Assembly (NCBI GenBank): GCA_020630435.1
Contig: JAHDBJ010000003.1
Location: 124,001 to 188,000, forward strand
Length of the DNA: 64,000 nucleotides
Source of the DNA: Saprospiraceae bacterium
GTDB lineage: Bacteria; Bacteroidota; Bacteroidia; Chitinophagales; Saprospiraceae
Reading direction: 5' to 3'
The notes beneath the pieces were generated by a model. The model made no database searches, was not told the origin of the DNA, and saw nothing but the letters and a program-made list of their open reading frames with translations. A program made the translations under genes and the position numbers. This document shows, piece after piece, positions 26,643 through 35,333 of the stretch (position 1 is the stretch's first letter; every line of letters starts with the position of its first letter).

Positions 26643-27746
26643 TCAAGCCAAGGTAAACCGCTGGATATGTGCTATAATTTCTGTATTCTTATCATATAAA
26701 CCTATATCTAAATGCTTAAGGTTTTCTCTTTTAGCCATTAATTCAATCGCTGGATAAACAGGTCTATCAATTGTCCAGTATTTTTTATCTAAAAAAACCA
26801 TAGGACTAGCATAACCAAATGTTTTATAATGGTTTTGGGCAATATCTTGGAAAATTTCTTGCATTGTTCCTGCATTTCCTGGTGCAAAAATTACCCCTCC
26901 TTTAGCAATCGCAAGTAAGCCTTCCTCTCTAACGCTATTCGCAAAATACTTTGCAATATGTGTAGCAAAAGGACTAGGAGGTTCATGCCCATAAAACCAA
27001 GTAGGAATTCCTAAACTCTTGTATGCAGTATCTGGAAATATTTCAAATACTTGAAAAGCTGTTTTTAGCCAATCTGGATGATTGTATTTTGGAGCTTTTG
27101 ATAGAATTTTTAATACTTGATCAACGTCTTTGTCTGTCCTTCCTGCTAACCAAGCTCCTACATGAGTTGCTTCCATTGCTCCTGGTCCTCCTCCCGATGC
27201 CATTAGATAACCTTCTTCAGTCATTGTCTTAGCCAAATCAACAACTTGACGGTATCGAGCGGCTGTTCGGCTTAAATTATGTCCTCCCATTATGGCTACT
27301 ACTTTCTTTTCATCATAATTGATTAAAAATTCATCTAAAGCATCCGTAATTGAATGATCGTGCAGTCGTCTAGCAAGTGTCTCTTTAATATTTAGTGTTT
27401 GCTTGCCGACACTCATATAATAGTCATAGATGACTTTATCTAGTGTTTGGGCATAAGACGCTGGAGCATTGTAGTTATAGTTGTTGTATAAACTTTCTTT
27501 ATTATACAGTCGGTTGGGGTAAGTATTAAAAGGGACAGATAACTTTGGAAAAATATAATTACTAGGATATAAATGCTCAAAAAGCTGCTCATCTAACGTA
27601 CATCCTAGAAATACACATTCTGAAAAATGAATTTTCAATAAACGAATTGTTAATGGTACAAGGTCTAAATTTTGAATAACAACATTTGAAATTTCTCCTC
27701 TATCTAAATGGGTTTCAAAGGCATCAATGGAATCAAATTCTAACAT
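26643..27746 (-). CDS. LOG-family (lysine decarboxylase-like fold) nucleotide-binding protein
   Basis: A 367-residue Rossmann-fold protein. The conserved motifs are MGGHNLSRTAARYRQVVDLA (an analogue of the GGGxxGLMG start), SGGGPGAMEATHVGA and APGNAGTMQEIFQDI, which stands for the usual PGGxGTxxE. The family includes cytokinin-activating phosphoribohydrolases (LOG) and nucleotide 5'-monophosphate nucleosidases such as PpnN. The first 130 residues are an extra N-terminal domain. The substrate is unknown. It is convergent with the small peptide. Confidence 0.78.
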   Translation of the reverse strand: MLEFDSIDAFETHLDRGEISNVVIQNLDLVPLTIRLLKIHFSECVFLGCTLDEQLFEHLYPSNYIFPKLSVPFNTYPNRLYNKESLYNNYNYNAPASYAQTLDKVIYDYYMSVGKQTLNIKETLARRLHDHSITDALDEFLINYDEKKVVAIMGGHNLSRTAARYRQVVDLAKTMTEEGYLMASGGGPGAMEATHVGAWLAGRTDKDVDQVLKILSKAPKYNHPDWLKTAFQVFEIFPDTAYKSLGIPTWFYGHEPPSPFATHIAKYFANSVREEGLLAIAKGGVIFAPGNAGTMQEIFQDIAQNHYKTFGYASPMVFLDKKYWTIDRPVYPAIELMAKRENLKHLDIGLYDKNTEIIAHIQRFTLA

Positions 27747-27831
27747 TTCTAATTTTTTATTTCTAAAAAAGAACTAAAAATAAATGAAAAACGTACTAGT
27801 TTCAAGTATTCTAAAAAATGAAGCCTAAAAC

Positions 27832-28395
27832 ATGAGAAAGATTTTAACTATTTTTGATAGAAACTGGGAAACCAACCGCAAAGTAAATGAAAAATTAATT
27901 GTTGATTTTGATTTTAAAAATGCTGTTGCAACAGAAAAACTTGATGGTATGAATATTCGATTGACTATTCGTCAACATACTGTTGTAAGAGTAGAAAAAC
28001 GAAGGAATCCTTCTAAAATACAAAAGCAGAAAGGAATTACAGAGCCTTGGTATGTAGACGCTATTGAATCAGCTCCTGAAGATAAATGGATTTATGATGC
28101 TGTCAAGAATACTAATTTTTCGGATGTATCTGATGGTGAATGGTCAGGAGAAGCCTTAGGCAAAAATATTCAAGGTAATCCTCTAAATCTAGAACACAAC
28201 CAAGTCTTTCTATTTTCGTATCCAAAATGGAGAGAACGTATTGTACTTAAAAATGTACCAACTACCTTTGACGCTCTAAGAGATTATTTAAAAAACCAAA
28301 AAAGTCTAATTGGAAATAAGGCTCCTATTGAAGGGATTGTTTGGCATCACATTAATGGTGATATGGTAAAAATTAAATGCAAAGATTTCGCTTAG
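27832..28395 (+). CDS. Compact RNA ligase-like nucleotidyltransferase
   Basis: A 187-residue protein with the covalent nucleotidyltransferase motifs in order: motif I EKLDGMN with the likely adenylated Lys at 36, a GE-containing motif IIIa (DGEWSGEALGKNIQG) near 105, motif IV PIEGIVWHH near 168 and motif V MVKIKCKDF near 180. This order fits ATP-dependent RNA ligases, and I recall similar short proteins as DUF5565. It lacks an extra C-terminal domain and ends right after motif V. It may repair RNA breaks in the cytoplasm. The substrate is unknown. Confidence 0.75.
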   Translation: MRKILTIFDRNWETNRKVNEKLIVDFDFKNAVATEKLDGMNIRLTIRQHTVVRVEKRRNPSKIQKQKGITEPWYVDAIESAPEDKWIYDAVKNTNFSDVSDGEWSGEALGKNIQGNPLNLEHNQVFLFSYPKWRERIVLKNVPTTFDALRDYLKNQKSLIGNKAPIEGIVWHHINGDMVKIKCKDFA

Positions 28396-28496
28396 TTCTT
28401 GTCTTATCTTACATATAATCCTTTTAATTATTTGTAAACGTACACAGTAATGTATATATTGGAAATTCTTACTCAAAGAGCATAACATTAAAGATA

Positions 28497-29348
28497 ATGA
28501 GTTGGACTACTATACTATGTATCGCTGTTGGGGTTTATGTACTACTGTGTATCGTTTTCTATTTTGTACAGGAACTGTTTATGTTTCATCCAGAGAAATT
28601 ACCTAAGCATTTCCGCTACAAATACCCTTTTCCACACGAAGAAATCAATTTTGATATGGAAGATGGTGGAAACATCAACGGTATACATTTCAAAGTACCT
28701 AATTCTAAAGGGGTTGTTTTTTATGTAAAAGGAAATTCAAGAAGCATTAAAGGTTGGGGTAAGTTTGCTAAGGATTTTGTAGGAAAAGGCTATGACTTCT
28801 TTATGATTGATTATCGTGGGTTTGGAAAAAGTCGTGGCAAACGTAATGAGCAGATTATTTATAATGATCTACAGCACGTCTACAAATGGCTGGCTAAGAA
28901 ATACACAGAGCGCAAAATCATCATTTATGGTCGTTCAATTGGAAGTGGTTTTGCTACACGTATTGCTTCGTGGAACAATCCCAGGATGCTTATACTAGAT
29001 TCGCCTTATTATAGTTTTATCCATCAAATTAATCGTTACGCTTTTATTCTTCCCGTGCGCTGGTTACTTCGTTATCACATTCGTACCGATTTATTTATTC
29101 GAAAAGTGAGTTGCCCTATCTTTATTATTCATGGCCGAAAAGATAGGTTGATTCCATATCGCTCTGGGGAACGTTTGCAGGAAGCGATGCCTAGTAATAG
29201 TAAAATATTTCCAATAGATGAAGGCGGACATAATAATTTACCTTCTTTTCCAGAATACCATGATTATCTTTATGAGATACTTAATAATGATGAACTTTAT
29301 AAAAAGTACCTAAAAGAGCATCCTGAAAAAAATATAAATGCCGCGTGA
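28497..29348 (+). CDS. Alpha/beta hydrolase, membrane-anchored (copy 1)
   Basis: A 283-residue hydrolase with one N-terminal TM helix (about 3-25), so the hydrolase domain is anchored at the membrane. The nucleophile elbow is IYGRSIGSGF, with Asp in HGRKDRLIPY and His in EGGHNNLP completing the triad. The usual oxyanion HG motif is replaced by YVKGNSRS. It overlaps the next gene by four bases (GTGA). The two are tandem paralogues of the same subfamily (BEM46/FrsA-like); the substrate is unknown. Confidence 0.82.
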   Translation: MSWTTILCIAVGVYVLLCIVFYFVQELFMFHPEKLPKHFRYKYPFPHEEINFDMEDGGNINGIHFKVPNSKGVVFYVKGNSRSIKGWGKFAKDFVGKGYDFFMIDYRGFGKSRGKRNEQIIYNDLQHVYKWLAKKYTERKIIIYGRSIGSGFATRIASWNNPRMLILDSPYYSFIHQINRYAFILPVRWLLRYHIRTDLFIRKVSCPIFIIHGRKDRLIPYRSGERLQEAMPSNSKIFPIDEGGHNNLPSFPEYHDYLYEILNNDELYKKYLKEHPEKNINAA

Positions 29349-30145
29349 AAAAAGTCTTTCAAAAGCTTCTGATCATCGGAGGTATTCTATACCTTTCCAT
29401 TATTATGATAGCGAATCTTTTTCAAAAAAACATCATCTTTCGTCCTGTCAAACTCGCCAAAGACTACACTTACCAATTTAATGCTCCTTTTGAGGAGGAT
29501 TTTGTAAAAATGCCTGATGATTGCCACATTAACACCTTATTTTTCAAAACAACTTTTCCTAAAAAAGGAATCATTTTGTATTTCCATGGCAATGCCGATA
29601 ATCTCCAACGCTGGGGAAAAATGCATGAAGATTTTACAAGTAGAGGATACGATTTTTTGGTTATGGATTATAGAGGTTATGGTAAAAGTGAAGGCGAAGT
29701 GAGTGAACTTAAATTTTATGAAGATGCACTTTATTTATATTTGAAAGTAAAAGAAACCTATGCAGTAGAGGATATAATTATATATGGGCGTTCATTGGGT
29801 ACAGCTGTCGCTTCAAATCTGGCTGCTCAAGTTCCTGCCAAAATGCTTATTCTTGAAACACCATTTGATAATATGAGAAACCTCTTCCGATTACAGATGC
29901 GTTTCATCCGTATTCCGCTATTTTTAAAATACTTCTTTCCTACAGATAAACATATCCAAAAAGTTAATTACCCTATTCATATTTTTCATGGTACTAAAGA
30001 TCGCATTGTTCCTTACTCTTCTGCCAAAAATCTTCAGAAATATTTAAAACCTAAAGATCAATTTATAACCATTCCTAAAGGAAAACATAAGAACCTAGGC
30101 AGTTTTCAGGAATTTCAAGATAAACTAAACAATATTTTAAAATAA
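29345..30145 (+). CDS. Alpha/beta hydrolase, membrane-anchored (copy 2)
   Basis: A 266-residue paralogue of the preceding gene with the same plan: an N-terminal TM helix (about 7-25), the oxyanion motif YFHGNADN, the nucleophile elbow IYGRSLGTAVA, Asp in HGTKDRIVPY and His in GKHKNLG. It starts with GTG at 29345, which overlaps the TGA of copy 1 in GTGA, a typical translationally coupled pair. Unlike copy 1 it keeps the canonical HG. It is probably an esterase or thioesterase of the BEM46-like type. Confidence 0.84.
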   Translation: MKKVFQKLLIIGGILYLSIIMIANLFQKNIIFRPVKLAKDYTYQFNAPFEEDFVKMPDDCHINTLFFKTTFPKKGIILYFHGNADNLQRWGKMHEDFTSRGYDFLVMDYRGYGKSEGEVSELKFYEDALYLYLKVKETYAVEDIIIYGRSLGTAVASNLAAQVPAKMLILETPFDNMRNLFRLQMRFIRIPLFLKYFFPTDKHIQKVNYPIHIFHGTKDRIVPYSSAKNLQKYLKPKDQFITIPKGKHKNLGSFQEFQDKLNNILK

Positions 30146-30321
30146 AAAAGACCACCTTATCTTTTTAAAGTGATCTCATTATTTAAAGTAAAAGAGTGAT
30201 TTTTTGAAATAACACACACATTATTGGGCTATTACTATTAGATTAATAGCTTTTTCGTCAAAAACGTAACCAGTGATGCTATTTTTTAAAAAAAATTTCA
30301 TCTTATAATTCATTGAGTAAA

Positions 30322-30356
30322 AAAAGCCTGACTACAATAATTGCAATCAGGCTTTT
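30322..30356. terminator. Bidirectional terminator
   Basis: AAAAGCCTGA (30322-30331) pairs with TCAGGCTTTT (30347-30356). It lies between the hydrolase pair and the CHAT/CsgG operon, and both strands have a T tail, with the longer one on the minus strand. Confidence 0.75.
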
Positions 30357-30377
30357 AAATGTTCCTTTGTTCTCATT

Positions 30378-31319
30378 CTACTTATCAATAATAATGACTT
30401 CGCTCTTTTCTTTAAAATGGTTTTGACTAATTGCTGCCCTAGCCTGGATTTTTGCTTTCTCCAATTCCAAATTGTCTTTGTACACTTTTGCTAAAAATTT
30501 AGCCTTAGCCTTATTCTTAGTAGAAAGTCCTTTTTCTATCTTAGCTAATGCTTGAGCTGCTGCTGCTGCACAAGGGGCATCTGGGCTTATTTGAGCGATA
30601 TGTTTAAGTGCAGAATCGTACTTCTTTTGGATCATTGCATATTCCGCTTTTTGAATGATTGTATTACAACTTGACAAATAATATTGCTTCAATACCACAT
30701 CTAAATCTTGTTCTATTGTTGTATAACAATCCGTATTTTTAGGAATTGTACTTAGCAAAGCGATTGCCTTTTTATATTGGTTTTGAGAAGATGCTTTTTG
30801 AGCTTGTTCTTTGATTTTAGCACAATTTTCGGTATAGTAAATTTCCATTTTTTCTTCTAGAGCCATAATATATTTTTTAACATCCATCTTGAAGGGTTTG
30901 ATGGCATTGATAGATTTTTTAGCTGCCTCCCCTATCGTTTTTCCTGTAGAAGAATAGTAAAAAGTCTCTGAGGAAAAAACCTGTCCAGTAAGCAAGTTTT
31001 TGACAACTAGATTCAACTCCATCTTCGCAATATAAAGGGTTTTCATTCCTTCGATTTTACCTTCGTCTTGTGTTGTTGCAGTTGCCAAAACACCAAAAAC
31101 ACTACTCCTATCATTAAAAATTCCATTTTTAGAAAAAGCATTTGATACTTTTTGAGTAAGTCTTTGATTTTGTGTACGATCATACCCATTGCCAAACTTG
31201 GCTGGGAAAACGATAATCCCTAATTCATTGATAACTTCAGGCGTTTTTATCGTTTCTTCTTGTGCTATTAGACAAAGACTCAATATCATTACTACTAGTG
31301 TACTTAAATATTTTATCAT
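30378..31319 (-). CDS. Exported CsgG/LpoB-like protein with helical repeat C-terminus
   Basis: A 313-residue exported protein, last gene of the operon. A signal peptide (about 1-19, ending LIAQ) is followed by an alpha/beta domain of about 130 residues (LGIIVFPAKFGNGYDR; then AKMELNLVVKNLLTGQVF; GKTIGEAAKKSINAI) that resembles the outer-membrane CsgG/LpoB/PBP-activator fold. Residues about 160-270 are helical pairs, each with a Cys, like degenerate TPRs (AQKASSQNQYKKAIALLS). The fold call is by pattern and is weak; the operon position supports an envelope role. Confidence 0.5.
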   Translation of the reverse strand: MIKYLSTLVVMILSLCLIAQEETIKTPEVINELGIIVFPAKFGNGYDRTQNQRLTQKVSNAFSKNGIFNDRSSVFGVLATATTQDEGKIEGMKTLYIAKMELNLVVKNLLTGQVFSSETFYYSSTGKTIGEAAKKSINAIKPFKMDVKKYIMALEEKMEIYYTENCAKIKEQAQKASSQNQYKKAIALLSTIPKNTDCYTTIEQDLDVVLKQYYLSSCNTIIQKAEYAMIQKKYDSALKHIAQISPDAPCAAAAAQALAKIEKGLSTKNKAKAKFLAKVYKDNLELEKAKIQARAAISQNHFKEKSEVIIIDK

Positions 31320-31329
31320 CGTTCTATTT

Positions 31330-31899
31330 TTAAGAATTTTTTAGGTTATCTAAAACGTCATCTACATTAGGTAAATGCTCTAAATGTGTTTTCACTTTAT
31401 TATAAAGATCTTCAAATTTAGCTTCGTCATTCAATACTTTCATGGTATACTCTAAAGGATATAAAGAGAGTACAATACCATTTTTATCATATTTTAAAGT
31501 CATCGTCCTCAATGGATATTCTGGTGTAAGATCTTTATACAATCTAAAGCCTAGATTTTTAGCCATGAAATCACTAAATGCTAAGGTTAGAAACATTGCG
31601 GCTGCATTTTCTTCCATTTTAAATGCCGCACAATATATTTGAAAGCCCATTCCATCCTCTACTGTTTGATCTAAGTTTACTGGATGATTGATAGGTTCTC
31701 TCACCTTCTTTTCAATATTATTACCTAAAAAATAACTATCTATCATCTTCAAACATCCTTCTAGCATAGAAGCATCAATTTCATCTTCCTCATACCTTGT
31801 TTCAAAATGCTCTTTTGTTTGAATTGAGCTCAAATTGATTTTTTCTTTGGATCTTGTTTCCTTTGATTTTGATGAGAATAATTTTTTAAAAAATTTCAT
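31330..31899 (-). CDS. Hypothetical soluble protein of the CHAT/CsgG operon
   Basis: A 189-residue protein with no signal peptide or TM helix, so it is probably cytoplasmic. The N-terminus is basic (FKKLFSSKSKETRSK) and may touch a membrane. The rest is mixed alpha/beta with MGFQIYCAAFKM and EYPLRTMTLKYDKNG. I recognise no family. It sits 10 bases after the gene upstream, which implies tight co-transcription, and it is the only clearly non-exported member of this operon. Confidence 0.55.
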   Translation of the reverse strand: MKFFKKLFSSKSKETRSKEKINLSSIQTKEHFETRYEEDEIDASMLEGCLKMIDSYFLGNNIEKKVREPINHPVNLDQTVEDGMGFQIYCAAFKMEENAAAMFLTLAFSDFMAKNLGFRLYKDLTPEYPLRTMTLKYDKNGIVLSLYPLEYTMKVLNDEAKFEDLYNKVKTHLEHLPNVDDVLDNLKNS

Positions 31900-31908
31900 A
31901 TAAAATGG

Positions 31909-32799
31909 TTAATTAATGGTTATAAATATTTTAGTTCCCTGTACATCTCTTGTGCAATCCAATTCTAAAGATTTTAGATATTTACGAATCTTAGCTGCAA
32001 ATTTGCTCGCTCTATAATTCCTCCCTTTTAAATCTCTAAGGGGAATCCGTACATCATCCAAAATCATTTTTGTTGCGGTAACACCTTGTACATGGTAATA
32101 TCCTTTGTAGGCATTTTCTCCAAACCAATCTTCTAGAACATCTGAAAATAAATCCTCGTCTTCTCCAAATTCTGAATCCATATCATAATCCGAATTTTCA
32201 GAAAACCCGATATTGATGGATACGGTTCTTCCATTTTCAACAATATCATTAAATTTTTCTTGCATCACATTTAAGAAGTCTTCAATGATGCCATCTACTG
32301 CTTTTTCCGTTAGTTTATTAAAATCTTTTGTGTAAAACTTCGGTGAAGTGCCTACTTTATTACTAAGCGATTGTCCAGAAAATGCATCATAAGCAGTAAC
32401 AATAACCGTCACCGAGTTTCCAGAATTGGAATAATTCACACTAGATTCTGTCTCGATATAAATATCCGCACCAGACAGTTCAATTACCTCTTGTTTTAAA
32501 GAACTTTGGTTTTCAATTTCCATTGCCTTTTCATTATTGAGTTGTTTGAGTTTTGCTCGAAAATCAACCGTCGTAAAGCCCCGACTATCAAATCCTTCTT
32601 TAACTTTGGTAGTTGCTACTCGCAAGTGAACATTACGTTCTAAGACGTTTCGCATATCTTGGTTTTCCCGTGCAAATGGTATCACCATTATTGTGGGTTG
32701 AATGGTTGGGTTTTCTGCTTTACTGGCTTCTACTGCCTCTTTTTGAGCTAGTAATAGTGTAGAGAAACTTAATAATAATAGTGAATAAATAAATTTCAT
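31909..32799 (-). CDS. Exported protein, DUF6175-like
   Basis: A 296-residue exported protein. The signal peptide ends at LLAQ (about residue 18). The mature chain opens with PTIMVIPFARENQ, which I recall from a Bacteroidota family (DUF6175), but the match is by memory. A CsgG-like alpha/beta pattern follows (IYIETESSVNYSNSGNSVTV..), and an acidic insert (DYDMDSEFGEDEDLF) precedes the C-terminal RKYLKSLELDC. Its immediate leader repeats that of the next gene upstream. Confidence 0.55.
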   Translation of the reverse strand: MKFIYSLLLLSFSTLLLAQKEAVEASKAENPTIQPTIMVIPFARENQDMRNVLERNVHLRVATTKVKEGFDSRGFTTVDFRAKLKQLNNEKAMEIENQSSLKQEVIELSGADIYIETESSVNYSNSGNSVTVIVTAYDAFSGQSLSNKVGTSPKFYTKDFNKLTEKAVDGIIEDFLNVMQEKFNDIVENGRTVSINIGFSENSDYDMDSEFGEDEDLFSDVLEDWFGENAYKGYYHVQGVTATKMILDDVRIPLRDLKGRNYRASKFAAKIRKYLKSLELDCTRDVQGTKIFITIN

Positions 32800-32880
32800 C
32801 TGTTTATTTTTATTTTATGTTAAGTTCAGATGATACGACCATGATTAAGTAATCAGAACCATTTCATATTGCTAATTTTA
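32800..32880. repeat. Duplicated intergenic leader, copy A
   Basis: It shares TTATTTTTATTTTATGTTAAG and then TCAG with copy B (33334-33447). A later CCATTTCAT block and a T-rich end are also shared. Both copies lie directly before minus-strand ATGs. Confidence 0.6.
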
Positions 32881-33333
32881 TTAGAGTCCAAATTTACGTA
32901 TCACCCCTTCTTTTTCTAGTGTTTTTCGAAGGGATTGAACATTGATTTTAATATCGGCTTTTAAATTTTTCGAACGGTTGGTCAGTGGATCATACTTGCT
33001 GGTTGGTTTAGATATCATCAAAAATGTTTTATATCCTTGTCCATCAAAAAACTGTTCAAAAAATGATTGATATTGTTGTCTTGCTTTTGCCTCATCTTTG
33101 ATCATTGGGATGTTATATTGTGAACCAGGTACCCCCTTAAACAACAGCACTTTAAAGGCATTGATTTCGGCATTTTCTAAGGCTAGAGCTTTACTTTGTC
33201 CATATCCTGCTGTACTTAGTAGTACTGTTCCCTTTTCAGAACTTCCTTTATAGGTTGTTTCTCCTGTGAATGATTTAGGAGAATTGCATCCCAAAAACAC
33301 TAAGCCTATTAATAAAAGAATATAATATTTCAT
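32881..33333 (-). CDS. Small lipoprotein (LPP20/LpoB-like)
   Basis: A 150-residue lipoprotein. The lipobox LVFLGC places the acylated Cys at about 16. The mature part has TAGYGQSKALALENAEINAF, a Gly-then-helix pattern seen in LPP20-type lipoproteins, then INVQSLRKTLEKEG. Such small lipoproteins often form rings or coat-like layers with CsgG-like partners in the periplasm. It lies between two CsgG-type genes, and this is the main support for a link. Which membrane it is in cannot be told. Confidence 0.55.
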   Translation of the reverse strand: MKYYILLLIGLVFLGCNSPKSFTGETTYKGSSEKGTVLLSTAGYGQSKALALENAEINAFKVLLFKGVPGSQYNIPMIKDEAKARQQYQSFFEQFFDGQGYKTFLMISKPTSKYDPLTNRSKNLKADIKINVQSLRKTLEKEGVIRKFGL

Positions 33334-33447
33334 CAGCTTATTTTTATTTTATGTTAAGGTCAGCCATGATAATATAAGTAGGTTGACTTAATCATTTCCT
33401 CATGTGTTTAAGGATTATTTTATCCTGACCATTTCATCTAATGATTT
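33334..33447. repeat. Duplicated intergenic leader, copy B
   Basis: The second copy of the intergenic sequence at 32800-32880, with insertions. The A/T block next to the ATG and the CCATTTCAT block near the other end are the best conserved parts. Confidence 0.55.
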
Positions 33448-35292
33448 TTAGTTTCCTAGATTAATGATTTTATCAACCGCTTTTTCTAAGAGATTGAGTT
33501 TTTCCTCTGCATTTATCTCTAATTCTACCCCTTCTGTAAATCTTTCGTAAATGGCTTTTTCTCCATCTTTCACCTTAAAAGCATATAAGTTTTCAGCTTC
33601 TTTTTTGGTGAGTTTTAGATTGCCTATTCTTATGCGTCTTTTGAGTGTTTTCCCGTCTACTTCATGTTTTTCTATTTCGTAAACTTCATATTTTTTAAAG
33701 AATTGATAATCAAATGCACTCGCTACTCTTAAAGCCTTGACTTTACCTTTTTTAACCTCTGTTAACTCCATAACTTTGGGATTATAAAACATATCTTCAA
33801 AAACTGCAAACCGTTTATAGCCTCTGAATTTTTCAAGGACATTATTCATTGCTTGTTGTTCTTGTTTATCAAAAGTATCCGCTTGTTGTATCTTATTATA
33901 ATGATAAGGGATAGTCATCGTAAATGAATTTTGAAAAACTAGTTCCCCTGTTTTAGTTTTGATAATCTTATAATATAGTTTAACATCTATTTCTGCATTG
34001 GCTCCTAGCAATTTTTGGTAATCAAAAGATACTATTTCTCCAACAAGTACGTAGTCAGCTCCGATAGCTATTCCTTGTTCCGCAGCTAGTTTTGCATCTA
34101 GGTAAAGATCCTTTTTTTGTAATTCTCGTTCTTTACTTATCGCCCTAGTCTCTCTTTCTACTACCCTCGCTTTTCCACTATTGTATATTGCATCTTTAGT
34201 GAACCGATGTAGCCTATCGGCATAAGTCCTAGAAAGTCCTGCTTTATTTGAAAACTTAAAAACAGCAATTGTCCTATCCAGAGACTCTCCTATTTTATTG
34301 TTATATGAACAATCCCTTCTTACAAAAAAGGTCTTTCCTTCGTTGTGTGCTTTTAGGATTTTTTTTCGGCCCAGCGTCAGTTCAGCTTGTGCTGCTTGTT
34401 CTTTAACATCCGTCACCATTAATCGACCAATAACGTTCTCTCTCAAGAACTTTTGACCATCAATTTCTATATAGTCTCTTGCGTAAACATAAAAATATTC
34501 CTTTGGATAAATATCATCTTTTGCCCCTCCCTCAATTGTGACCTTTCTTGCTTTTTTTCCATCATCTTGAAGTCCCATTACATCAAATCGAGAAACCAAT
34601 AAGCCACAGGCTTCCTCATTCCATTTATCCATACCATTTTGAATCATGCTTTTTATATTAGAAGGTATTTTGGCTTGAATCTCTTTCAATAAAGCATCAC
34701 TAAACTTATTTAAGATTCTCCTTTTGAATTTAATATCGTTCGTTTTATAGGTCATTCGAATTCGCCCTCCTTTATTATAGTGAGAAAACGTTCCTTTTGA
34801 TTTTAATTCATCTTTCGTTATGCCTAATTTTCTAAATGATAATGTAATATCTTTAGTATTACTTCTTCCTTTAGCTATCGTAGATTTCACTAATTCTATT
34901 TCCCCTGTTGCGACATTATACAATCTAAAAACATATAACATTGACCCTATTAGATCAACATGAGCTGTAAATTGCATCCCTATCGTGTCTACATGGGTAG
35001 AGATAATATCTAAACCTTTTTGGTACTGTCCAAAATCTATTTCCATGAAATGGGTAGTGCCTAATACTTCTCCTTCTTTTTCAGTTGAAAAAGAGAACTG
35101 GTTTTTGGATTTTAGATTGTTGATAATATTAGTTACAATAGGTTGATACATCGCTTTTGTTCCCACTTCAGCATTTATTATAGGCAATGATTTAATGACA
35201 TACTTTTTGCTTGTTTGTCCCGTAATGTTATTGCTCAGTATAAGTAAAAAACTTATAAAGATCGGGGTTAAATAGGTGTAAAAAATTCGCAT
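33448..35292 (-). CDS. Large exported CsgG-domain protein
   Basis: A 614-residue exported protein, signal peptide about 1-25 (ending ITGQ). The N-terminal half has an alpha/beta domain plus a beta-rich part (VTIEGGAKDDIYPKEYFYVY). The centre (about 335-450) is a clear CsgG domain: RTIAVFKFSNKAG, KARVVERETRAISKERELQK, EQGIAIGADYVLVGEIVSF. CsgG proteins form oligomeric outer-membrane structures. The double build, CsgG-like N plus CsgG C, recalls flagellar H-ring proteins, but this is only a shape resemblance. Confidence 0.72.
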   Translation of the reverse strand: MRIFYTYLTPIFISFLLILSNNITGQTSKKYVIKSLPIINAEVGTKAMYQPIVTNIINNLKSKNQFSFSTEKEGEVLGTTHFMEIDFGQYQKGLDIISTHVDTIGMQFTAHVDLIGSMLYVFRLYNVATGEIELVKSTIAKGRSNTKDITLSFRKLGITKDELKSKGTFSHYNKGGRIRMTYKTNDIKFKRRILNKFSDALLKEIQAKIPSNIKSMIQNGMDKWNEEACGLLVSRFDVMGLQDDGKKARKVTIEGGAKDDIYPKEYFYVYARDYIEIDGQKFLRENVIGRLMVTDVKEQAAQAELTLGRKKILKAHNEGKTFFVRRDCSYNNKIGESLDRTIAVFKFSNKAGLSRTYADRLHRFTKDAIYNSGKARVVERETRAISKERELQKKDLYLDAKLAAEQGIAIGADYVLVGEIVSFDYQKLLGANAEIDVKLYYKIIKTKTGELVFQNSFTMTIPYHYNKIQQADTFDKQEQQAMNNVLEKFRGYKRFAVFEDMFYNPKVMELTEVKKGKVKALRVASAFDYQFFKKYEVYEIEKHEVDGKTLKRRIRIGNLKLTKKEAENLYAFKVKDGEKAIYERFTEGVELEINAEEKLNLLEKAVDKIINLGN

Positions 35293-35333
35293 TATTTTGT
35301 TTTATATCTTTTTTAGATTTTTTAATACTTTTA

